Positions 1 to 6,532 of a stretch of DNA of 23,004 bases are shown one piece after another (the stretch's first letter is position 1; each line of letters begins with the position of its first letter). The notes beneath the pieces were generated by a model. The model worked only from the letters and a program-made list of their open reading frames with translations, was not told where the DNA came from and ran no database searches. The stretch is from Chloroflexota bacterium (GTDB lineage: Bacteria > Chloroflexota > Anaerolineae > CG2-30-64-16): the NCBI GenBank assembly GCA_029555885.1, contig JAKPQT010000120.1, positions 1 to 23,004 of the forward strand, in the 5' to 3' direction. Made by a program: the position numbers and the translations under genes.

Positions 1-113
1 CGTTCATGGCCCTCAGCTTCCTCGCGCTGGAAGTCATCCCGCACCTGAAGCTGACCGACCAGGGATTGGTGGACGTGGACAAGTTCGAGTTCGTACCCCT
101 TTGGGTGGATTAG
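1..113 (+). CDS. ade: C-terminal end of a probable adenine deaminase (partial)
   Basis: An open frame enters from the left edge (codons begin at position 3) and stops at TAG 111-113, giving 37 C-terminal residues. They read [19 protein letters not shown] followed by [17 protein letters not shown]. From memory of the AdeC family, adenine deaminases end with a very similar block (LSFLALPVIPxLKLTDxGLxDV), which is the basis for the call. The enzyme converts adenine to hypoxanthine and ammonia in the cytoplasm. That fits the nucleoside-type importer that follows and the molybdenum hydroxylase further on. The fragment contains no metal ligands, so the assignment depends on tail similarity and context only. 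A hairpin starts 1 nt after the stop codon. Confidence 0.6.
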   Translation, partial: FMALSFLALEVIPHLKLTDQGLVDVDKFEFVPLWVD

Positions 114-114
114 G

Positions 115-138
115 GTTGTAAGGCCGTACCTTGACAAC
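115..138 (+). repeat. Hairpin directly after the adenine deaminase stop codon
   Basis: Left arm GTTGTAAGG (115-123), loop CCGTA (124-128) and right arm CCTTGACAAC (129-138) form a 9-bp stem with one bulged G at 133. There is no T-run after it, so it is not a classical intrinsic terminator. The TTGACA within it (131-136) looks like a -35 box but is explained by the stem. In the rest of the gap (139-277) I see only a weak promoter candidate and the ribosome binding site of the next gene. Confidence 0.45.
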
Positions 139-155
139 ATCTCTGCCCTACTGAT

Positions 156-185
156 TTGCGCCGCGCGGTACACCTGCGTTAAAAT
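156..185 (+). promoter_or_regulatory. Weak candidate promoter for the ABC importer operon
   Basis: TTGCGC (156-161), an 18-bp spacer and TAAAAT (180-185) lie about 90 bp upstream of the lipoprotein start. The -10 box is good (5 of 6 to TATAAT) and the -35 is poor (3 of 6). I saw no purine riboswitch fold in this leader. The strong Shine-Dalgarno AGGAGGAG at 264-271 sets the ATG at 278. Confidence 0.3.
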
Positions 186-277
186 ACGGCATACTCACCG
201 CAGCGTATATCGTTTTCCCCAATTCCGTCGGTCTATCCGTCTCTGCTCAGTTGGTCATACTCTAGGAGGAGATACTC

Positions 278-2491
278 ATGCGCAAACAGCTATGGAACAT
301 CTTGGCCGTATTGGTCTTGCTTTCGCTGGCATTGGCGGCATGCAGCCCCGCAGCCCCCACCCAGCCTGCCGCGCCCACAACCGCGCCGGCAGCCGAAACC
401 GAGCCGACCGCAGCTCCGGCAGCCGAAGCCGAAGGCAGCGATTTCAAGGTCGCGTTCGTCTACGTGGCCCCCATCGGCGATCTGGGCTGGACCTGGGCGC
501 AGGATCAGGGGCGCCTGGCCGTCGAGCAGGAGTTGGGCGTCGAGACCGCCTACATCGAGAACGTGCCCGAAGGCCCGGATGCGGAGCGCGTCATCCGCGA
601 TTTCGCGCAGAAGGGCTACGATCTGATCTTCACGACTTCGTTCGGCTTCATGGACCCGACGATCACCGTCGCGAAGGAATTCCCTGAGACCTGGTTCGTC
701 CACATCTCCGGCTACAAGACGGCGGAGAACGTCTCCACGGTCTTCGGCGGCATCGAGGAAGCGCGCTACCTGAGCGGCCTCGTCGCCGGCAAGATGACCA
801 AGACGAACATCATCGGCTACGTGGCCGCGTTCCCCATCCCGGAAGTCATCCGCGGCATCAACGGCTTCACCCAGGGCGTGCGCGAGGTCAACCCGGACGC
901 TGAAGTGCGCGTCGTCTGGACGCAGACCTGGTTCGACCCGGTCAAGGAGAAGGAAGCCGCCGACGCGCTGCTCGACCAGAATGCCGACATCATCGCGCAG
1001 CATCAGGACACGACCGAGCCCCAGAAGGCGGCACAGGAGCGAGGCCTGATGTCCATCGGCTACGACTCGGACATGGCGCAGTTCGTGGGCGACTCCGTCC
1101 TGACCAGCCCCATCTGGAACTGGGGCCCGAAGTACGTCGAGATTACGAAGGCCGTCATGGACGGCACCTATGCCACCGAGTCATACTACGGCCAGTTGAA
1201 GGACGAGCCTGACATCTTCGACCTCGCGCCGCTCAGTGCGAAGGTGCCCGCCGATGTCGCGGCGCTCGTCGAGGAACGCAAGGCTGCGCTGGAAGATGGC
1301 ACGTTCGCGGTCTTCTGTGGCCCGCTCAAGTCGGCCTCCGGCGTGGAGCTGCTGGGCGCAGGCAAGTGCATGACCCTCGAGGAAAAGCTCAGCATGGACT
1401 ATTTCATCGAGGGTGTCAGAGGCGAGGCCCCGAGCGGGGGCAAGGCGCTGGAAGGCGAGGCTGCGCCCGCGGGTGCCGCGGCGGCCAAGGCGAAGGAGAT
1501 CAAGGCTGCGTTCATCTACGTTGGCCCCGTCGGCGACCTGGGCTGGAGCTACGCCCATGACCAGGGCCGCCTGAAGATGGCCGAGGAACTGGGCATCGAG
1601 ACCGCCATCAGCGAGGCCGTGCCCGAAGGGCCGGATGCCGAGCGCGTCATCCGCGACTATGCACAGAAGGGCTACAACGTCATCGTCGCGACCTCCTTCG
1701 GCTACATGGACTCGGTGATGAACGTCGCGAAGGATTACCCGGACGTGACCTTCCTCCATGCGACGGGCTATCAGACCGCAGACAACGTGGGCATCTACGA
1801 TGGCCGCGGCTATCAGGGCTGGTACCTGGCCGGCATCGTCGCAGGCAAGATGACCAAGACGAACAGCCTCGGCTACGTTGCGCCATACCCGATCCCCGAA
1901 GTCATCCGCAACATGAATGCCTTCGCACTGGGCGCGCGCTCGGTCAACCCCGAGGCGACCGTCACGCCCATCTGGATTAACGCGTGGTTCGACGTGCAGA
2001 AGGAACGCGATGCGGCCCAGGCTCTGCTCGACACGGGCGCGGACGTCATCGCGCGCGAGTCGGACTCGGTGGAGCCGGACAAGCTGGCCGAGCAGGAAGG
2101 CGTCTACGCGATCGGCTACAATGCCGTCTCCGCGGATGTGGCCCCCAACGCCGTCCTGACCGCGCCCATCTGGGACTGGAGCGTATACTACACCCAGGCT
2201 ATGAAGGAGATCGCGGCCGGCACCTGGAAACCGACCCCGGTCTGGTGGGGTATGAAGGAAGGGCTGCTGTCGCTGGCGCCGTACGGCGACATGGTGCCTG
2301 AGGATGTGCGGGCGCTTGTTGAACAGGAGAAGGCCCGCATCATCTCCGGCGAGTTCGACGTTTTTGTCGGGCCGCTCAAGGACAACACCGGCGCAGAGCG
2401 CGTGGCCGCGGGCGTCACGATGACCGACGAAGAGAAGCTGGCCTTCAACTGGCTGGTCGAAGGCGTCAAGGGCAGCGTGCCCGCGCAGTAA
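278..2491 (+). CDS. BMP-family substrate-binding lipoprotein with two fused binding domains
   Basis: This 737-residue protein opens with a lipoprotein signal peptide (Lys/Arg, a hydrophobic stretch, then LALAAC with lipid-accepting Cys22) and an Ala/Pro/Thr/Glu-rich linker to about residue 55. Two complete BMP (PnrA/Med-like) periplasmic-binding domains follow in tandem, at about 56-382 and 406-735, joined by an Ala/Gly/Lys-rich linker. Each starts with the same pattern (GDLGW) and shares PEGPDAERVIRD, the AGKMTKTN segment, PIPEVIR, an IW(N/D)W segment and an (F/V)xGPLK segment near its end. Ordinary BMP proteins are about 340-380 residues with one domain. Family members bind purine nucleosides and feed an ABC importer, whose ATPase and permeases follow directly. 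The copies are not equivalent: the usual ligand-contact motif GYDSD is intact in domain 1 (D263) but reads GYNAV in domain 2 (N615). The start is fixed by AGGAGGAG 7 nt upstream of the ATG. Confidence 0.93.
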   Translation: MRKQLWNILAVLVLLSLALAACSPAAPTQPAAPTTAPAAETEPTAAPAAEAEGSDFKVAFVYVAPIGDLGWTWAQDQGRLAVEQELGVETAYIENVPEGPDAERVIRDFAQKGYDLIFTTSFGFMDPTITVAKEFPETWFVHISGYKTAENVSTVFGGIEEARYLSGLVAGKMTKTNIIGYVAAFPIPEVIRGINGFTQGVREVNPDAEVRVVWTQTWFDPVKEKEAADALLDQNADIIAQHQDTTEPQKAAQERGLMSIGYDSDMAQFVGDSVLTSPIWNWGPKYVEITKAVMDGTYATESYYGQLKDEPDIFDLAPLSAKVPADVAALVEERKAALEDGTFAVFCGPLKSASGVELLGAGKCMTLEEKLSMDYFIEGVRGEAPSGGKALEGEAAPAGAAAAKAKEIKAAFIYVGPVGDLGWSYAHDQGRLKMAEELGIETAISEAVPEGPDAERVIRDYAQKGYNVIVATSFGYMDSVMNVAKDYPDVTFLHATGYQTADNVGIYDGRGYQGWYLAGIVAGKMTKTNSLGYVAPYPIPEVIRNMNAFALGARSVNPEATVTPIWINAWFDVQKERDAAQALLDTGADVIARESDSVEPDKLAEQEGVYAIGYNAVSADVAPNAVLTAPIWDWSVYYTQAMKEIAAGTWKPTPVWWGMKEGLLSLAPYGDMVPEDVRALVEQEKARIISGEFDVFVGPLKDNTGAERVAAGVTMTDEEKLAFNWLVEGVKGSVPAQ

Positions 2492-2504
2492 ATCACTTGG
2501 TTGA

Positions 2505-2555
2505 AGAAACCGGGTTTCTGAGGTAAAGCGAAGCTTTACACGAAACCCGGTTTCT
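2505..2555. repeat. Interspersed palindromic element, copy 1
   Basis: This 51-nt element has perfect 14-bp outer arms, AGAAACCGGGTTTC (2505-2518) and GAAACCCGGTTTCT (2542-2555). A perfect 7-bp inner stem lies between them, GTAAAGC (2523-2529) and GCTTTAC (2533-2539), with a GAA loop. Each outer arm is itself close to palindromic. A second copy in the opposite orientation lies at 19497-19548. Copy 1 starts 13 nt after the lipoprotein stop codon and ends just before the ribosome binding site of the ATPase gene. As RNA it would form a strong hairpin between the abundant binding-protein message and the rest of the operon. Confidence 0.85.
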
Positions 2556-2573
2556 CTAAATGAGGAGCCCCCC

Positions 2574-4133
2574 GTGGTCGAAAATCCGCCCGCCGTCGAA
2601 ATGCGCGGCATCGTCAAACGCTTCCCCGGCGTGCTGGCAAATGACCAGGTAGACCTGCGCGTGGCGGCCGGTGAAATCCACGCCTTGCTCGGCGAAAATG
2701 GCGCGGGCAAGAGCACCCTGATGAACATCTTGGCCGGGTTATACCGGGCCGATGAAGGGCAAATCCTCATACACGGCAAGCCCGTCACTTTCCGCTCCCC
2801 GCGCGATGCCATCGCCCACGGTATCGGCATGGTACACCAGCACTTTATGCTGGTCGAGTCGCAGACCGTTGCAGAAAACATCATCCTCGGATTGGATGAG
2901 CCGCGTTTCTGGCTCGATATGGGGCGTGTGGCGCAGAAAATCGCGGCGATGGCCGAGCGTTACGGCCTGGCCGTCGACCCGAACGCGCAAATCTGGCAGC
3001 TTTCCGTCGGTGAGCAGCAGCGCGTCGAAATCCTGAAGGCGCTTTATCACGGCGCCGACATCCTCATCCTCGATGAACCAACCGCCGTCCTAACCCCCCA
3101 GGAGGCCGAACAACTCTACGAAACGGTCCGCCACCTGGCCGCCGAGGGCAAGGCCGTCATCTTCATCACCCATAAGCTGAGCGAAGTCTTCAACGCGGCG
3201 CACCGCGTCACCGTCCTGCGCGGGGGCCGCGTCGTCGGGTCGCTTGCGCCGAGTGAAACCAACGATGCGGAGCTCGCGCGCATGATGGTCGGCCGCGAGG
3301 TCTTGTTCACCACAGAGAAGGAGTGCTGCCCGCCGGGCGATGTGGTGCTGGAGGTGCAGGGCCTCAACGCGCTGAACGACAAGGGACTGCCCGCCCTGCG
3401 CGATCTGGCGCTGGAGATTCGTGCCAGCGAAATCCTGGGCATCGCAGGGGTCGCGGGCAACGGCCAGCGCGAGCTGGCGGAGGTCGTGACGGGGCTGCGC
3501 AAGGCGCGCAGCGGCAGCATCCGGCTGCACGGCGCGGCCGTCACCAACAACTCCCCGCGGCGCATGATCGAGGGCGGCGTCAGCCATGTGCCCGAAGACC
3601 GGCTGGGCATGGGACTGGTCGGCAACCTGTCGATCACCGATAACACGATCTTGAAGGACTACCGGCAGGCGCCGCTGGCGCGCGGGGCCTTCCTCAGCCG
3701 GCCGGCCATCAGCGCGTACGTGCGCGACCTGATTCAGCGGTTCGGGATCAGCGCGCCGAGCGCGAACACCCCCGTGCGGCTGCTCTCCGGCGGCAACCTC
3801 CAGCGCGTCATCCTGGCCCGCGAGATCACCGCGGGCGCCGGACGCGGCAACGGCTCCGGCAAGCGTTCGCCCCTGCTCGTGGCCGTCCACCCGACGCGCG
3901 GGCTGGATGTCGGCGCGACCGAGTCGGTGCGCAAGCTGTTGATCGATCAGCGCAACGCCGGAGCAGCCATCCTGCTGATTTCCGAGGACCTGGACGAGCT
4001 GCTCGCGGTCAGCGACAGGATTGCCGTGATGCACGATGGCCGGCTGATGGGCACGGTCGCCGCCGAGAATGCCGACATCGGCCACATCGGGTTGATGATG
4101 GCGGGGAAGGGAATGGAGGGGAAGGACGTATGA
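2574..4133 (+). CDS. Nucleoside-type ABC importer ATPase with two fused nucleotide-binding domains
   Basis: This 519-residue double ATPase matches the RbsA/NupO-like subfamily that energises nucleoside and sugar importers. Domain 1 has Walker A GENGAGKST (residues 40-48), the signature LSVGEQQRV and Walker B ILILDEPTA. Domain 2 has the degenerate P-loop GVAGNGQREL, the signature LSGGNLQRV and the family-typical segment VHPTRGLD in place of a normal Walker B. The start is GTG 2574, preceded by GAGGAG at 2562-2567; the motifs begin soon after it, which supports the start. One oddity is a short extra Gly/Arg-rich segment (GAGRGNGSGKR) between the second signature motif and PTRGLD. The stop codon overlaps the next start (ATGA at 4130), so translational coupling to the first permease is likely. 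The partner binding protein is the double-BMP lipoprotein upstream. Confidence 0.94.
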   Translation: MVENPPAVEMRGIVKRFPGVLANDQVDLRVAAGEIHALLGENGAGKSTLMNILAGLYRADEGQILIHGKPVTFRSPRDAIAHGIGMVHQHFMLVESQTVAENIILGLDEPRFWLDMGRVAQKIAAMAERYGLAVDPNAQIWQLSVGEQQRVEILKALYHGADILILDEPTAVLTPQEAEQLYETVRHLAAEGKAVIFITHKLSEVFNAAHRVTVLRGGRVVGSLAPSETNDAELARMMVGREVLFTTEKECCPPGDVVLEVQGLNALNDKGLPALRDLALEIRASEILGIAGVAGNGQRELAEVVTGLRKARSGSIRLHGAAVTNNSPRRMIEGGVSHVPEDRLGMGLVGNLSITDNTILKDYRQAPLARGAFLSRPAISAYVRDLIQRFGISAPSANTPVRLLSGGNLQRVILAREITAGAGRGNGSGKRSPLLVAVHPTRGLDVGATESVRKLLIDQRNAGAAILLISEDLDELLAVSDRIAVMHDGRLMGTVAAENADIGHIGLMMAGKGMEGKDV

Positions 4134-5203
4134 TCCTACGAATTGAAAAGCGGCTCGAACGCTCCCGCGCGGCCGCGTTCGCGGTCCCGATCCTCTCGCT
4201 GATCCTGGCGCTGGTGCTCGGCGGCATCCTGCTGGCGCTGGCCGAGGCCAACCCGTTCGAGACCTACCGGGCCATGCTCATCGGCGCATTCGGCACGCGC
4301 TACGCGGTCTCCGAGACCCTCGTCAAGGCCATTCCACTGATGCTGACCGGCCTGGGCGTGTCCATCGCATTCCGCATGTTGTTCTGGAACATCGGCGCGG
4401 AGGGGCAGCTTGCGATGGGCGCGTTCGCCGCCGCGGGCACGGCCCTGTTCATCGTGCCCAACTTGCCGCCGGGGCTGGCGCTGCCTCTGGTGATTGTGGC
4501 GGGGTTCATCGCAGGTGCGGCCTGGGGCGTCATCCCCGCGCTGCTCAAGGCCTGGGTCGGCGTCAACGAGATCATCACGACGCTGATGATGAACTATATC
4601 GCCATCCTGTGGATCGAGCACCTGTTTTACGGCCCCTGGAAGGATCCGCAGGGCTACGGCTTCCCCGGCACAGCCGAGTTCCCTGAGGTGGCCTGGCTGC
4701 CGCGCCTCGCCAATACACGCGTCCACCTGGGCCTGCTCATTGCCATCGTCGCCGCGGTGTTCATCTGGCTCGTCCTGTCGCGCACCAAGTGGGGCTATGA
4801 GATTCGCGTCATCGGCGAGAATCCGACCGCGGCCAAATACGCGGGCATCAGCACCGCGCGCAACATCATCCTGGTAATGCTCCTGTCGGCAGGGCTGGCG
4901 GGGCTGGCCGGCATGGCGGAGGTCGCGGGCATCTCGCACCGCCTGCAGAAGGGCGTGACGGTGGGCTACGGCTATACCGCCATCATCGTCGCATGGCTGG
5001 CGAAGCTCAACCCTTGGGCCGTGCTGGTGGTCGCGATCCTGCTGGCAGGGCTGCTCGTCGGCGGCGACCAGATTCAGATTACGATGGGCCTGCCCGCGTC
5101 GGTGGCGCTCGTGCTGCAGGGTATCATTCTGTTCCTCGTGCTCGGCGGCGAAATCCTGACGCAATACCGCATTCGCTTCATCCGCACTCGTTTGGCTCAG
5201 TAG
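4130..5203 (+). CDS. ABC importer permease, subunit 1 (BPD_transp_2 family)
   Basis: This 357-residue integral membrane protein has an N-terminal anchor (about residues 15-40) and about eight to ten further hydrophobic segments. The motif FRMLFWNIGAEGQLAMG is typical of the first permease of BMP-linked nucleoside importers (NupP/YufP type). The conserved WxxxNEI-like segment GVNEIITTLMMNYIA and the cytoplasmic stretch GENPTAAKYAGI match the family pattern for contacts with the ATPase. It overlaps the ATPase gene by 4 bp. Its TAG stop (5201-5203) lies inside an inverted-repeat element. Transport is inferred to be of purine nucleosides or bases from the family and neighbours; the sequence does not fix the substrate. 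Confidence 0.92.
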   Translation: MILRIEKRLERSRAAAFAVPILSLILALVLGGILLALAEANPFETYRAMLIGAFGTRYAVSETLVKAIPLMLTGLGVSIAFRMLFWNIGAEGQLAMGAFAAAGTALFIVPNLPPGLALPLVIVAGFIAGAAWGVIPALLKAWVGVNEIITTLMMNYIAILWIEHLFYGPWKDPQGYGFPGTAEFPEVAWLPRLANTRVHLGLLIAIVAAVFIWLVLSRTKWGYEIRVIGENPTAAKYAGISTARNIILVMLLSAGLAGLAGMAEVAGISHRLQKGVTVGYGYTAIIVAWLAKLNPWAVLVVAILLAGLLVGGDQIQITMGLPASVALVLQGIILFLVLGGEILTQYRIRFIRTRLAQ

Positions 5204-5254
5204 GGGCAGGTCTGGCACCTGCCGTTGGCGGGCGGCCGCAAGAGCCGCCCCTAC
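5200..5254. repeat. Inverted-repeat element between the two permease genes
   Basis: Outer arms GTAGGGGC (5200-5207) and GCCCCTAC (5247-5254) are exact complements. Inside are two more perfect 7-bp hairpins: GGCAGGT/ACCTGCC (5205-5211 and 5217-5223, loop CTGGC) and GGGCGGC/GCCGCCC (5230-5236 and 5244-5250). The element begins at the last codon of the first permease and supplies its stop codon. Similar GTAGGGGC-type palindromes are, to my knowledge, dispersed repeats in some other GC-rich bacterial genomes; this is recollection only. After it, 5255-5295 holds no strong ribosome binding site. Confidence 0.75.
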
Positions 5255-5295
5255 AGGATAATTGGCCGCTCTGAAGGCATCTTGAAAGCGCAGAC

Positions 5296-6255
5296 ATGGA
5301 CTTAGCACTCATTACTTCCATCCTGGCGGTCACCATCCGCGCCGGAACCTCGCTTGTCTTTGCGACCATCGGTGAGATCTACACCGAACGGTCGGGCGTG
5401 CTCAACCTGGGGCTGGAGGGCACGATGCTGATGGGCGCGGTCAGCGGCTTTGCAGCCGCGTATCACACGGAGAGCCTCTGGTGGGGCGTGATCGTCGCAA
5501 TGGTCGTCGGCGGGCTGATGGCCCTCATCCATGCCGTGCTGACCGTCTCGCTGCGCGCGGACCAGACCGTGTCAGGCCTCGCGCTTACCATCTTCGGCAC
5601 GGGGCTGTCCAGCTTCCTGGGCCAGCGCCTGGGGCCGGCGGGCAAGCCGCTCGTCGGCCTGGTCGGCCCCCGCTTCGAGCGGCTGCCCATCCCCGGGCTC
5701 AGCGACCTGCCCGTAGTAGGCCGCGCGCTGTTCCAGCAGGACCTGCTCGTCTACATCATGTTCCTGTTCGTGCCGCTGGCTGCGCTCTACCTGTACCGCA
5801 CGCGGCCCGGCCTGCACCTGCGCGCGGTAGGCGAAAGCCCGCAGACCGCGGATGCCAAGGGCATCGACGTCTACCGCACGCGCTACCTCTACACGGTCAT
5901 CGGCGGGATGCTGGTGGGGCTGGGCGGCGCGCACTTGAGCCTGAGCTACACGCCCGGCTGGACCGAGAACCTGACCGGCGGCCGCGGCTGGATTGCCGTC
6001 GCTCTGGTCATCTTCGCCACCTGGGACCCAGGCCGCGCAGTGCTCGGCGCACTGGTCTTCGGCGGCATCAACGCCATACAGTTCCGCATGCAGGCCGCGG
6101 GCACGACCATCCCCGCCGCGTTCCTGGGGATGCTGCCCTACGCGTTCACCATCTTCGTCCTCGTGATGATTACCTGGCTGGAGTCTGTGCGCAAGAGGGT
6201 GGGTGCGCCGGCCGCGCTCGGCCTGCCGTATGTCAGGGGGGAACGGAAGAGCTAG
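5296..6255 (+). CDS. ABC importer permease, subunit 2 (BPD_transp_2 family)
   Basis: This 319-residue membrane protein carries the motif ATIGEIYTERSGVLNLGLEG near its N-terminus, the hallmark of the second permease in nucleoside importers (NupQ/YufQ type). Several hydrophobic segments follow, and the cytoplasmic loop GESPQTADAKGIDVYRTRY is the equivalent of GENPTAAKYAGI in subunit 1. It should pair with the 4130-5203 product to form the membrane channel. The ATG at 5296 is preceded only by a poor Shine-Dalgarno, so expression may rely on translation through the hairpin from the gene before. It is the last gene of the importer operon; an intrinsic terminator lies 96 bp downstream. Confidence 0.92.
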   Translation: MDLALITSILAVTIRAGTSLVFATIGEIYTERSGVLNLGLEGTMLMGAVSGFAAAYHTESLWWGVIVAMVVGGLMALIHAVLTVSLRADQTVSGLALTIFGTGLSSFLGQRLGPAGKPLVGLVGPRFERLPIPGLSDLPVVGRALFQQDLLVYIMFLFVPLAALYLYRTRPGLHLRAVGESPQTADAKGIDVYRTRYLYTVIGGMLVGLGGAHLSLSYTPGWTENLTGGRGWIAVALVIFATWDPGRAVLGALVFGGINAIQFRMQAAGTTIPAAFLGMLPYAFTIFVLVMITWLESVRKRVGAPAALGLPYVRGERKS

Positions 6256-6350
6256 ACGGCCCTCTACAGCTTCACTATGACTTCTATCATACCCTCACGC
6301 CTCATTAAGTGCTATCTTACTCTAGCTTGACAGGTCCTATATCAGCCAGT

Positions 6351-6381
6351 ACCGGATCCGGCCCCGTCGGGTCCGGTTTTT
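6351..6381 (+). terminator. Intrinsic terminator after the importer operon
   Basis: Stem ACCGGATCC (6351-6359) pairs with GGGTCCGGT (6369-6377) over 9 bp with one T-G wobble, a GC-rich loop lies between, and a TTTTT run occupies 6377-6381. It separates the transporter operon from the pyruvate oxidoreductase gene. The stretch 6256-6350 shows nothing I can assign. A TTGACA at 6327-6332 has no convincing -10 box at the right distance. Confidence 0.75.
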
Positions 6382-6389
6382 CGCGCATT

Positions 6390-6424
6390 CGGGGCATGCC
6401 CCGCCCGCTGCGGACCGCTGCGGA
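6390..6424. promoter_or_regulatory. Palindrome and tandem 10-mers in the PFOR upstream region
   Basis: CGGGGCATGCCCCG (6390-6403) is a perfect 14-bp palindrome. It is followed by two exact, adjacent copies of CCGCTGCGGA (6405-6414 and 6415-6424). The core CCGCTGCGG of each copy is an odd-centred palindrome. A 10-bp period places both on the same face of the helix, as expected for cooperative protein binding. No regulator can be named from the sequence. The Shine-Dalgarno GGAGGA at 6521-6526 defines the downstream ATG at 6533. Confidence 0.4.
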
Positions 6425-6532
6425 TCAGTCCCCTGTGTCAGCAGGAGCCTCTCCACGTGCGATCCCACATCCGTAGGACTTATCGCAATGTGAACGACCG
6501 AACCACCTTTCACACCGTTCGGAGGACAAAAA

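Noticed and set aside
131..136. TTGACA as a -35 box
   Set aside because: It is part of the hairpin after the adenine deaminase gene, and no -10 box lies 16-18 bp downstream.
2492..2573. Intrinsic terminator between the lipoprotein and ATPase genes
   Set aside because: The hairpin is strong but is not followed by a T-run, the genes belong to one importer, and the sequence recurs at 19497-19548, so a dispersed repeat is the better reading.
1181..2884. Antisense frame of 567 codons over the lipoprotein and ATPase genes
   Set aside because: It is a composition shadow of the second BMP domain and the ATPase start. It crosses the palindromic element and shows no motifs.
6327..6332. TTGACA as a -35 box for PFOR
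   Set aside because: The matching -10 position falls on the start of the terminator stem and reads TACCGG. No promoter can be supported.
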